Shown here: positions 1 through 6,894 of the stretch, piece after piece
Numbering within the stretch: the first letter of the stretch is position 1
Layout: the number at the start of each line of letters is the position of its first letter
Notes under the pieces: model-generated
The model's input: the letters and a program-made list of their open reading frames with translations, nothing else
Database searches by the model: none
Told to the model about the DNA's origin: nothing
Position numbers and translations under genes: made by a program
Source of the DNA: Candidatus Latescibacterota bacterium
GTDB taxonomy: Bacteria; Blakebacterota; Blakebacteria; Blakebacterales; Blakebacteraceae
NCBI GenBank assembly: GCA_023135015.1
Contig: JAGLTZ010000170.1
Location: 1 to 6,908, forward strand
Reading direction: 5' to 3'
DNA length: 6,908 bases

Positions 1-2004
1 ACCCCCTTTTATCCCACCCCCTTCCAGCCATTCCTTCACATCCCCGAAATCGACTCCTCTCAAGATCCCGGTTGCCACCGCGGGCTGACCGAAGTAGGCC
101 ACGCCGCCATACGGTCTCAGCACCCGGAACACTTCCTCCGCCGGGTAGCTGATCCTCTTGGATTCCAGTATCTCCTCGGAGACGATCAGGTTGGCGAAAT
201 AGTCGGGAAGACTCGACAGATCCCACTGTCCGACGGCGATGCGGGACCCCAGCAGGCCCGCTTCGTCAAATTTATCTCTGGCTCTCCTGACATTTCTCTT
301 ACGCCGGTCGATGCAGACGATCCTCAGGTCGGTCTGCCTGGCGAGCTCGAACGCGAGTCTTCCGGAACGGGCTCCGAGAACGAGACAGTAGCCTTTCTCA
401 ATACCGGTCTCCCGCACGATTTCCCTCACCGCGGACTGATAGACGCCCAACAGCCGGCCTTCCCTGAAAGGAAAGGGGTTGAGATCTGTTCTCACCTCCC
501 GTGCCCTCGCAGCACCGCCCTCTTTGAAGCAGTAATTGTTCCCTTTATCTGTGCTTACGAAGAGACGCCTGCCATAGACGGCCAGGCCCAGCACTCTGCC
601 GTCGACATCCGCACTCCACAGCTCACCACCAGTCCCGGCGTCGATCCCGATTACAAAGTCCTCCCCCCCAGCGATCACCATGTCGCCGGCAAGGATCAGT
701 GAACACAGGCCCTCGTGGGGATACTCCCACTCAAAACTCGAGGATTTGATGGCCTCCTGCTCGTCTGTGAGGCTGCTGATCCTCCCGGCTATCTCCTCGA
801 TCTGCTCATTGATTCTCCGGCTGGTTTCGATATCGGCGTCGGCCAGCCTGCTTCTGAGGTCTCTGATCGTGCCAACCAGTTCTTGCTTCTCCTCCTCCAT
901 GGCGCCCGCCCTGCGCTCAGCGTCCGAGTACTGTTCCCGGTTCAATGCGAAAATGCCTTCCAGCGTCGCCACATACGACACATCGGGGGCCGTGATCAGG
1001 TCGATCCCCGGGAAGAAGGCGTACGCTTCGCTCGTCATCGCCCCTGTTTCGATGTCGTATCCCACCTTGCGGGGGACTCCGCTCAGGTCCACTCCCGTGA
1101 CGAGCCGGTCCTCTTCCAGCAGCGCCCATGTGCCGCCCGATTTCCCACTGGGGCTCATGTAGTAGAGGAACTCGCCGGTATTGCGGTCGAATGCTGCAGG
1201 CAGTGCCCTGCCCGAAGGCACATACAGGATGTTTTCGGAAGCAATGAGGTAGCCGTGGGGTGAAATGCCGTTGAAATGGAGTTCATGGGCACGGTCGCCG
1301 ATAGTGTCATTCTTCCAGATAACCGCACCGGTTCCGGCATCCAGGGCGGATATGTATATACCTTCGTAAGGGAAGACGCCCGCGGTGGAATAAGCGACCC
1401 CGTCATCGACAAGAACGCTGGTTCTCACGGGCCACAGGGACACCATATTCTCGTTTCCCAGAACCCTCTCATCGCCGGGACCTGCCAGATATTTCCAGAG
1501 AAGCCTGCCGCTGCGGGCATTGAGGCAATACACATACCCGTCGTCAGAACCCACGTATACCCGGTTCTTCCAGATCGTCGGTGCAAAGCGGACCGGCCCA
1601 TCAGTATAGAAAGTCCACTTCACCTTTCCGGTCCTGGCGCTGACCGCATATACCTTGAAATCGACTGAGGAGCCGAAAAAGACCCTGCCGCCGGCAACGG
1701 TCATGTGATAGGCGCGGTCGGTGTGCATCCTGTGGATACCTTCAGCGGGGTCGTACCAGGCAGGTTTCGGTACATGCGTTGGTCTGATAGTCCAGCTCAG
1801 TGAGAGCGGTGCAGACAGATGCTCATCCGTGATGCCGCTGCGCGCACTATCCTTGCGGTATGTCTCCCAGCCCTCAGGGCTTATCAGACTGCAGCTTGTC
1901 CCAGAGGTAATGAGGCACAGCAGGCCCAGACGGATTGCCAGTCTTCTAGGAGCCTGCCGGAGAAACCAACGATAGCGAGGGTTTCGATGGAGCCGGCATT
2001 TCAT
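1..2004 (-). CDS. PQQ-type beta-propeller protein with coiled coil and SAM-dependent methyltransferase domain (3' end cut by window edge)
   Basis: I translated this frame by hand. It stays open for 668 codons from ATG at 2004 to base 1, so the C-terminus is missing. Residues 1-38 are an Arg-rich head plus a short hydrophobic stretch (about 26-35) ending at Cys38 (GTSC), which could be a relaxed lipoprotein signal. Residues ~100-360 hold propeller blades with typical PQQ/BamB-like repeats, for example VYVGSDDGYVYCLNARSG (149-166) and ALDAGTGAVIWK (220-231). A charged, heptad-rich helix (about 362-420) interrupts the propeller, and further blades follow at 430-495. A Rossmann methyltransferase begins near 520: motif I VLGARSGRLA (542-551), acidic residue D566 at the end of beta-2, DLSSLPDYFANLIVSEE (595-611) and RVLRPYGGVAYFG (627-639). 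The start overlaps the ATPase stop as ATGA. Substrate is unknown. Domain calls are firm; localisation and role are inference. Confidence 0.88.
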   Translation of the reverse strand, partial: MKCRLHRNPRYRWFLRQAPRRLAIRLGLLCLITSGTSCSLISPEGWETYRKDSARSGITDEHLSAPLSLSWTIRPTHVPKPAWYDPAEGIHRMHTDRAYHMTVAGGRVFFGSSVDFKVYAVSARTGKVKWTFYTDGPVRFAPTIWKNRVYVGSDDGYVYCLNARSGRLLWKYLAGPGDERVLGNENMVSLWPVRTSVLVDDGVAYSTAGVFPYEGIYISALDAGTGAVIWKNDTIGDRAHELHFNGISPHGYLIASENILYVPSGRALPAAFDRNTGEFLYYMSPSGKSGGTWALLEEDRLVTGVDLSGVPRKVGYDIETGAMTSEAYAFFPGIDLITAPDVSYVATLEGIFALNREQYSDAERRAGAMEEEKQELVGTIRDLRSRLADADIETSRRINEQIEEIAGRISSLTDEQEAIKSSSFEWEYPHEGLCSLILAGDMVIAGGEDFVIGIDAGTGGELWSADVDGRVLGLAVYGRRLFVSTDKGNNYCFKEGGAARAREVRTDLNPFPFREGRLLGVYQSAVREIVRETGIEKGYCLVLGARSGRLAFELARQTDLRIVCIDRRKRNVRRARDKFDEAGLLGSRIAVGQWDLSSLPDYFANLIVSEEILESKRISYPAEEVFRVLRPYGGVAYFGQPAVATGILRGVDFGDVKEWLEGGGIKGG

Positions 2005-2669
2005 CGCAATTCCTCCTTCACAATCCTGCCATTCTGCAGAGACATAATGCGATCGGCATATTGATCCACTACTCTCCCGTGCGTGACAACTATCACGGTG
2101 CCTCCTTCAAGGTGATATTCAGCAAGATATTTTATAACTTCTTCGGCATTCTCGGGATCGAGGTTACCTGTGGGTTCATCCGCCAGGATCAGTCTCGGTC
2201 TGCCGAACATGGCTCTTGCAATCGCTGTGCGCTGACTCTCACCTGCACTGAGCTCAGACGGTTTGTGACTTGCGCGTTCCGAAAGCCGGAACCGTTCCAG
2301 CAACTCCAGTGCTACGGTTCGATCCCTGTCCCGGTTACCAGCGCCTGCAGGCAGTAACACGTTCTCGAGGACATTCAGATACGGTATGAGATGAAACATC
2401 TGGAAGACGAACCCGATGTTCTCCGCCCTGAACCGCGCTCTCTGACCCTCGGGCAGTCGATATACATCCTCTCCGTTGACAAATACAGAACCGCTCGATA
2501 CCCGGAGCATTCCACCTGTGACCAGAAGCAGTGTCGTCTTTCCACTGCCGCTCGGGCCCCGGACGACGATAAACTCTCCTTCAGTAACCTGCATGCTGAC
2601 TTCTTCCAACGCTGCAACGTCACCAGAACCTGTCCGGTACCGCTTGCTGACCATATCGAGCTTGACCAT
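2001..2669 (-). CDS. ABC transporter ATP-binding protein, LolD/MacB type
   Basis: This 222-residue cytoplasmic nucleotide-binding subunit is the normal length for the LolD/MacB/FtsE group. Visible motifs in order are Walker A GPSGSGKTT (38-46), Q-loop Gln90 in GFVFQ, signature LSAGESQR (140-147), Walker B LILADEP (160-166), D-loop NLD (169-171) and switch His197 in VVTH. The sequence NIGFVFQMFHLIPYLNVLENVLLP is characteristic of ATPases pairing with FtsX-like permeases, and such a permease is encoded 2 bases upstream, so the two almost certainly form one complex. The signature has Ala-Gly-Glu where LSGGQ or LSGGE is usual; the catalytic residues are otherwise intact. The family commonly drives mechanotransmission or lipoprotein and small-molecule extrusion rather than import. 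The exact substrate is not readable here. Confidence 0.95.
   Translation of the reverse strand: MVKLDMVSKRYRTGSGDVAALEEVSMQVTEGEFIVVRGPSGSGKTTLLLVTGGMLRVSSGSVFVNGEDVYRLPEGQRARFRAENIGFVFQMFHLIPYLNVLENVLLPAGAGNRDRDRTVALELLERFRLSERASHKPSELSAGESQRTAIARAMFGRPRLILADEPTGNLDPENAEEVIKYLAEYHLEGGTVIVVTHGRVVDQYADRIMSLQNGRIVKEELR
2010..2018 (-). promoter_or_regulatory. Strong ribosome binding site for the propeller/methyltransferase gene
   Basis: The minus strand reads AAGGAGGAA, with seven bases between GGAGG and ATG 2004. It lies inside the last codons of the ATPase gene. It fixes the start of the long open frame and suggests efficient translation in addition to coupling through the ATGA overlap. Confidence 0.85.
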
Positions 2670-2671
2670 GT

Positions 2672-3820
2672 CTATTCTTCTCTCAGCGTCCGGGCGGGAT
2701 CCTGGGTGATCGCCATCATCGCTGGTATGAACGTCGATAGAGCAGCAAATGCCGGAGCTATGAGCAATGACCAGAGCAGCAAGCTATATATGGGTTCTAT
2801 CGCGCCTGCGGTGACCTTGAAGATTCCGGGACCGTACTTCAAGGTGATGAGAGTCCCGGCATAGAAACCGATCACCGCTCCGGCCAGGCCGAGCAGGACC
2901 GCCTTCCCAAGAAAGAGACCCGCGATCTTTCCGGAACCGTACCCCAGCGCCCTCAATACACCGATCTCCTGTTTCCGGTCTTTCACATTCATCATCGCCA
3001 GCGTCCCTATCCACACCCCACAGACGACCAGGACCAGGGGGATGATGAGTGCGAAGTATCTTTCGAACATCAGCCGCTGTCTCTCACGGGCAACGGCGAT
3101 GGTCCTATTCATGATGACCTTCGCTTCGGGAAGCACCTGGTTGAGCTGTCTCTTCAGGATATCAAGCGGGTCATCCTCATCGGATATGAGACAGAGGCAG
3201 TTCAACGCCTTGATCTCGTTGATTCTCCCCTGCAGTTGCAGGATCTCCTGCGCGTCCTCAAGGCGCGTATAGATGCGGATGTCCTCATCGCTGCCGGTCT
3301 CGGGCAGCGTCCTGGCCACCACGAGACTTCTACCCAGGATGTCAACCCGATCGCCCTGTTTGAGTGACAGCGCGTTTGCCGGTTCAAAGCCGACGGTGAC
3401 GGTTCCCGGCTCAATGATCTGACTCATCGGGCTCTTGGGCCGGCCGGACGGCTCGATCTCCGGCGCTATTCCGGTCAGGATGACTACTCTGCCGCGCCAC
3501 GTGATCTTCTTGTGCAGTGTGGCTGTCAGATGAGCGTAGGAGAAATCCTCATGACCGGCGAATCGAAGTACGTAATCTTCGGGCATATAGTAGTCCGAGA
3601 AACCTGTTGCCCAGAATGCCTCCATATCGGTTTCTCTGGGGATGATCCGGAGATTGAATCCCATGTCGCGCGTCAGGCGGATGGTCTCGCGATTTGAGGC
3701 CTCACTGGTCGTGAAGAATGATACGAATAAGGCCATTGCCGTGATCATGGCCAACGCACCCAGTACGAAGTTGAGCTTTCTGTGGAAGATCTCGCGAATA
3801 ATCAACTGCGGTATACTCAT
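2672..3820 (-). CDS. ABC transporter permease, FtsX/MacB-like
   Basis: This is a 382-residue inner-membrane subunit with the FtsX topology: one N-terminal membrane helix (about 16-36), a large extracytoplasmic domain (about 40-250), then three C-terminal helices (about 256-278, 302-327 and 345-371). The family hallmark RKQEIGVLRALG (282-293) follows the second helix, and the tail QDPARTLREE is the typical FtsX ending. I chose ATG 3820 (MSIPQL) over a longer frame from 3886, because it overlaps the previous gene's stop as ATGA, has GAGGG just upstream, and starts right before the first helix. The extracytoplasmic domain contains a Cys-x-Cys pair (C208, C210) in ALNCLCL. It ends 2 bases before the ATPase gene. 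By family knowledge it couples ATP hydrolysis to periplasmic motion. The partner or cargo is unknown, with the neighbouring exported proteins as candidates. Confidence 0.93.
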   Translation of the reverse strand: MSIPQLIIREIFHRKLNFVLGALAMITAMALFVSFFTTSEASNRETIRLTRDMGFNLRIIPRETDMEAFWATGFSDYYMPEDYVLRFAGHEDFSYAHLTATLHKKITWRGRVVILTGIAPEIEPSGRPKSPMSQIIEPGTVTVGFEPANALSLKQGDRVDILGRSLVVARTLPETGSDEDIRIYTRLEDAQEILQLQGRINEIKALNCLCLISDEDDPLDILKRQLNQVLPEAKVIMNRTIAVARERQRLMFERYFALIIPLVLVVCGVWIGTLAMMNVKDRKQEIGVLRALGYGSGKIAGLFLGKAVLLGLAGAVIGFYAGTLITLKYGPGIFKVTAGAIEPIYSLLLWSLLIAPAFAALSTFIPAMMAITQDPARTLREE

Positions 3821-5013
3821 GCTGCCCTCGCGCGCCCGCGCAGCAGGACAACCGTTCCTGCAATAACGACCAGCAATGCAATGCATCCAACGACCACTAA
3901 TGCCACTGTAAGCGCCGAACCATACCTTCCTTCTGTTGAAGCAAGTCCGCTGAGCTGGGCGGGTGAGATCGTCGAGGCATCGGACCTTTTACCCAGTTCC
4001 ACAAGGAACTCGTTGTACTCCCTGAAATTAGCTGCAGACGATCCTGTCCCGGACTCACTCCAGGCGGCCGGATCGGAACCGATAGCCAGTATCTGGCTCA
4101 TATCCAGCTTTACCGCCGGGCTTTCCGCGTCGAACCCGAGACGTTTCACCACTTCAGATTGGGTCTGGGGCCCCCATACGAGCGGCATCATCATACCCAT
4201 CATCTGCTCTCTGTCGAGTCCACATTCGCACGACAGGCCGATTATGGTAAGGAGGTTATACAGGTTCTGGCGGGAGATCTCCTCGCCTTTCAACGTGGGG
4301 CCAAAACGGCGGCCTCTTCCATAGAAGACGGCCGCATGCGGAACCTCCAGTTCACTCTCGCTGATACCGAGACTCCAGAGCAGAACTTTCTCACGCGATA
4401 TCGATTCCCCTTCTATCATGATGGTGCGGGGTGGAGCATCGATAGTCTGCACCATTTGTGGCATAGAGCGTTCTATTTCACTGTTCGCGGATCGGATCTC
4501 TTCCCTCGCTCTTGCGTTGCCTGCCGGATCTCTTCCTTCGATCAGAACGACCACCGCATAATGTCTGATAATATGCTGCAGGATCTTATCTCTCACCGGT
4601 GAGGAGACGACGCTTTCGATGACCGGCCATGCAGATTCACTGAATGGGTCGTTTGTGGAGGAGATGGGTATGACCAGTGATTGTCCCCAGGGTGAAGCCA
4701 GGACTGCTGAAGGGAATGACTGTATCTCCCAGAACTTGAGATATTCTAATGCAGGATCATCTTTGTCTATGTCGATATTTATTATCCTGAATTCTACGTT
4801 GCTATCGAGGAAACTTGTGTTAGAAATGTCTTTAATACTGGTGATGGTTCCTTCTGGAGTATCGTCTCGTACAAAATAGTACAATTCGTATGGTGACGAC
4901 CACATATCCGCAAACCCAACATCGCGCACGCTATAGATACAGAATATGGTCCAAGAGACACACAGAACAGAAGGTATAGTTATTTTACATATTGTTGTAA
5001 ATTTCAAGGACAA
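3817..5013 (-). CDS. Membrane-anchored extracytoplasmic protein with two degenerate thioredoxin-like domains
   Basis: I do not recognise a named family. The 398-residue product has an N-terminal hydrophobic segment (about 11-28), a large soluble region, and a C-terminal membrane helix (about 368-391) followed by RGRARAA, which fits a cytoplasmic tail. The region 44-117 reads as a thioredoxin-like half: YYFVRDD strand, VEFRIINIDID strand, then SFPSAVL with a cis-Pro-like P101. A second copy seems to span 152-260: AVVVLIEGRD strand, VPHAAVFYG with P225, then GPTLKGEEI. Neither has a CXXC active site. A Cys-x-Cys pair sits at C262/C264 (LSCECGLD). The start is TTG at 5013 with GGGAGG 9 bases upstream; TTG at 5007 is an alternative that would overlap the previous stop as TTGA. 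It overlaps the permease gene by 4 bases and is probably an accessory subunit of that ABC system. The fold call is inference. Confidence 0.82.
   Translation of the reverse strand: MSLKFTTICKITIPSVLCVSWTIFCIYSVRDVGFADMWSSPYELYYFVRDDTPEGTITSIKDISNTSFLDSNVEFRIINIDIDKDDPALEYLKFWEIQSFPSAVLASPWGQSLVIPISSTNDPFSESAWPVIESVVSSPVRDKILQHIIRHYAVVVLIEGRDPAGNARAREEIRSANSEIERSMPQMVQTIDAPPRTIMIEGESISREKVLLWSLGISESELEVPHAAVFYGRGRRFGPTLKGEEISRQNLYNLLTIIGLSCECGLDREQMMGMMMPLVWGPQTQSEVVKRLGFDAESPAVKLDMSQILAIGSDPAAWSESGTGSSAANFREYNEFLVELGKRSDASTISPAQLSGLASTEGRYGSALTVALVVVGCIALLVVIAGTVVLLRGRARAA
3825..3829 (-). promoter_or_regulatory. Ribosome binding site for the FtsX-like permease
   Basis: The minus strand reads GAGGG four bases before ATG 3820, inside the last codons of the upstream gene. 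The spacing is short, but together with the ATGA overlap it supports this start over the in-frame upstream candidate at 3886. Confidence 0.5.
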
Positions 5014-6131
5014 GCTTCCGAACCTCCCAGGACTGTTATTTCAAATGCATCAAGATAAATCTGCAATGTTTTTTCTGCGGTAGTCTCTTTCGTGAATTCC
5101 TTCAGCTTCTCAGTAGCATTTGTAACGATTTCTTCCCTCAAAGTTTCATTGGAAAAAATTGTTAAAATGCCATCGACAAGCGTTTCAGGTTGTTTGATTT
5201 CACCCAGCATTCCCGTAACATTATGCTCTATGATTTCCGTAATACCTCCAGCATTGGTGGCGACTACCGGTACCTTACAGGCGATAGCATCAAGGATGGA
5301 AGTGCTGAGCCCCTCCGTTTCGGAAGTGACCAGGAATATGTCAAGTTCGGGCAGGATTTCAGGAATGTCGTTCCTGAAACCCGTAAAAATAACGTGTTCG
5401 TTCAATCCCTTATCATCTGCATAATCCTTCAATTGTTCTTCCAGTCTCCCTTCCCCGATAATGAAATATCTGGCGGGTATGCCCTTCTCCACCAATAAAC
5501 CGGCGGTATCCAGAAAAGTGGTATAGTCTTTATGCGGAGCAAGCGCGGCTACATTACCTACCAGGGGTGTTCCGGGAGGGATGTTGAATTCGGTTCTCAG
5601 CCTTTTGAACTCCCCACCGGTTGAAAATCTGTTCAGATCGATGCCGGAATGTATGGTGGTCAGCACGGACTTGTTTACTATATCCGAGCCGGTGATTTCC
5701 CTGATTGCATCGGATACACAGATGATCTTTGTGATGTTTTTGTGGTTGTACTTGCGTTTGGATCTGATCGGGAAATCCACCCTCCTGCTTACAATTATGG
5801 GAGTTTCATTGCCGAATAATGTTGCAGCAAGGATCGCAAATGTGAGGGCGTGTGAATCGTGAGCGTGAATAATATCGATCTCTTTCTTATTGCAGATATT
5901 TCTCACCTGTCGGGTAAAAAGTAGATTAAGATTGCTACCTTTTCTGATGGAAATGTAATTATAAGATCTAGAAATACAATATTGCTCCAGAACAGAGCTT
6001 CTTGCACATAATAGTACCTGTTGAACACCTTTTAAGTTCAGTTCTTCATAAAGATATGCTAATTGTTGTTCCCCACCCCTCCAGGTCTTCGCAGTAGATA
6101 TATGCAGAACAAGGGGATAGTTATTGCCCAT
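5004..6131 (-). CDS. Glycosyltransferase family 4 (GT-B fold)
   Basis: This 375-residue retaining glycosyltransferase probably adds a sugar to lipopolysaccharide core or another surface glycan on the cytoplasmic face. The N-terminal acceptor domain starts with VLHISTAKTWRGGEQQ (8-23), the glycine-rich loop of GT4 enzymes, and carries IIHAHDSHA (87-95) and ICVSDAIRE (137-145). The domain junction is IHSGIDLNRF (160-169). The C-terminal donor-binding domain has VGNVAALAPHKDY (191-203), FIIGEGRLEEQL (223-234) and TEGLSTSILDAIA (272-284); the last is the EX7E-type nucleotide-sugar motif with Asp281 in the second acidic position, which occurs in this subgroup. I prefer ATG 6131, 4 bases after the previous stop, because the first strand begins at once. 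ATG 6161 would add ten residues and overlap the previous gene, and neither start has a strong ribosome binding site. Donor and acceptor sugars cannot be deduced. Confidence 0.93.
   Translation of the reverse strand: MGNNYPLVLHISTAKTWRGGEQQLAYLYEELNLKGVQQVLLCARSSVLEQYCISRSYNYISIRKGSNLNLLFTRQVRNICNKKEIDIIHAHDSHALTFAILAATLFGNETPIIVSRRVDFPIRSKRKYNHKNITKIICVSDAIREITGSDIVNKSVLTTIHSGIDLNRFSTGGEFKRLRTEFNIPPGTPLVGNVAALAPHKDYTTFLDTAGLLVEKGIPARYFIIGEGRLEEQLKDYADDKGLNEHVIFTGFRNDIPEILPELDIFLVTSETEGLSTSILDAIACKVPVVATNAGGITEIIEHNVTGMLGEIKQPETLVDGILTIFSNETLREEIVTNATEKLKEFTKETTAEKTLQIYLDAFEITVLGGSEACP
5023..5028 (-). promoter_or_regulatory. Ribosome binding site supporting a TTG start
   Basis: The minus strand reads GGGAGG, nine bases before TTG 5013. 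There is no ATG near the N-terminal hydrophobic segment; the first ATG is at codon 37, after it. A second purine run, GGAAG at 5019-5015, lies seven bases before the alternative TTG 5007. Either way the gene starts with TTG; the choice changes only two residues. Confidence 0.65.
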
Positions 6132-6135
6132 TGGA

Positions 6136-6894
6136 TCAACCAGTTTCCTTTTTGATCTCATTCAGCTTTACATACTTGAGATAAGCTGCATAAGCAGAGA
6201 TCCTGCAAATACGGTAACCTGCTCGACCATCGAGTATCCCGAGTTTCAGGAAATACATCCTTACGAATCTGGAAATGGCGCTGAAAATACCTTTGAATCT
6301 GAATCCTCCCTTGTTCTTGTCCAATAATTTCCGCGCTCCCAGGAGTGAGTACTTTTCAACTCTCTCATAATGTTCACCTATGGAATAATACGGATAGTGC
6401 AGGAGATCTCCCTTCAGATGCGTTGAAATGGATTCCCCTATGAATTTGATCTCCTCATGCACGTAATCCCCTTCCCATGCCGCTATATTTTTTGGAAATA
6501 ACCGGGTTTTTACATCCGGATACCAACCGCAGTGTTTTATCCATTTACCGCAATAATTGGTCAGCCGGTTGAAACAATAAATTCCATCCAATTCTTTCTC
6601 TTTCTCTCTTTTGATCGAATTTATCAATTCCTCCGAAAGTGCTTCATCGGCATCCAGTGAAAGGATGTATTCAAAGCTGGCTTGTTGGTTCGCATAGTTT
6701 TTTGTTTTTGAATATCCCTCCCATTCTTTTTGAATAAAATGAACACCTTTCGATTTGCATATCTCTCCAGTTTTATCGGTTGAAAATGAATCAACAACGA
6801 TCACTTCGTCTGCAACGTCTCGCAGTGAATCGATGCAACGCCCGATGTTCCTTTCCTCGTTCAGGGTGATGATGACTGCTGAAATCCTGATCAT
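6136..6894 (-). CDS. Glycosyltransferase family 2, WaaE/KdtX-like LPS core enzyme
   Basis: This is a 252-residue GT-A fold glycosyltransferase. It has the N-terminal strand and loop ISAVIITLNEERNI (4-17), VVDSFSTDKT (33-42), the metal/nucleotide-binding DXD in LSLDADE (D81, D83), then CGWYPDVKTRLF (122-133) and WEGDYVHEE (140-148). The last two are typical of the WaaE/KdtX group, whose Klebsiella member adds beta-1,4-glucose to heptose I of the LPS inner core. The C-terminal part, with FLKLGILDGRAGYR and AYLKYVKL, also fits that group. The same activity here is likely in kind but not proven. I chose ATG 6894 because ATGA there overlaps a possible upstream stop. TTG at 6900 would add two residues, and the frame remains open to the window edge, so a longer N-terminus cannot be excluded. 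The gene is about 38-40% GC in sampled lines. Confidence 0.92.
   Translation of the reverse strand: MIRISAVIITLNEERNIGRCIDSLRDVADEVIVVDSFSTDKTGEICKSKGVHFIQKEWEGYSKTKNYANQQASFEYILSLDADEALSEELINSIKREKEKELDGIYCFNRLTNYCGKWIKHCGWYPDVKTRLFPKNIAAWEGDYVHEEIKFIGESISTHLKGDLLHYPYYSIGEHYERVEKYSLLGARKLLDKNKGGFRFKGIFSAISRFVRMYFLKLGILDGRAGYRICRISAYAAYLKYVKLNEIKKETG

Noticed and set aside
1..26. G-rich run on the minus strand as a G-quadruplex or programmed frameshift site
   Set aside because: Only three G runs of three or more are visible, and the A-then-G run is not in the phase required for a canonical -1 slippery heptamer. It is at the window edge and encodes a plausible Gly-rich loop.
680..1263. Two overlapping plus-strand reading frames of 160 and 182 codons
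   Set aside because: They lie opposite the propeller gene, in the stretch coding for the coiled coil and neighbouring blades. Their products are low-complexity Ser/Arg/Leu-rich sequences without motifs, as expected for antisense shadows of GC-rich coding DNA.
917..1412. Short minus-strand frames of 70 and 85 codons inside the propeller gene
   Set aside because: They are in other frames than the continuous 668-codon reading frame, which carries clear PQQ repeats through the same bases.
2391..2864. Plus-strand 157-codon frame across the ATPase/permease junction
   Set aside because: Both genes on the minus strand are well supported by motifs; this antisense product has no recognisable domain or good ribosome binding site.
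3821..3886. Longer N-terminus for the FtsX-like permease
   Set aside because: The added 22 residues are Arg/Cys-rich and unlike permease N-termini, and are the out-of-frame reading of the neighbour's membrane helix. ATG 3820 has the ATGA overlap and a binding site.
3782..4602. Plus-strand frames of 180 and 147 codons
   Set aside because: They are antisense to the thioredoxin-like protein, overlap one another in different frames, and show no motifs.
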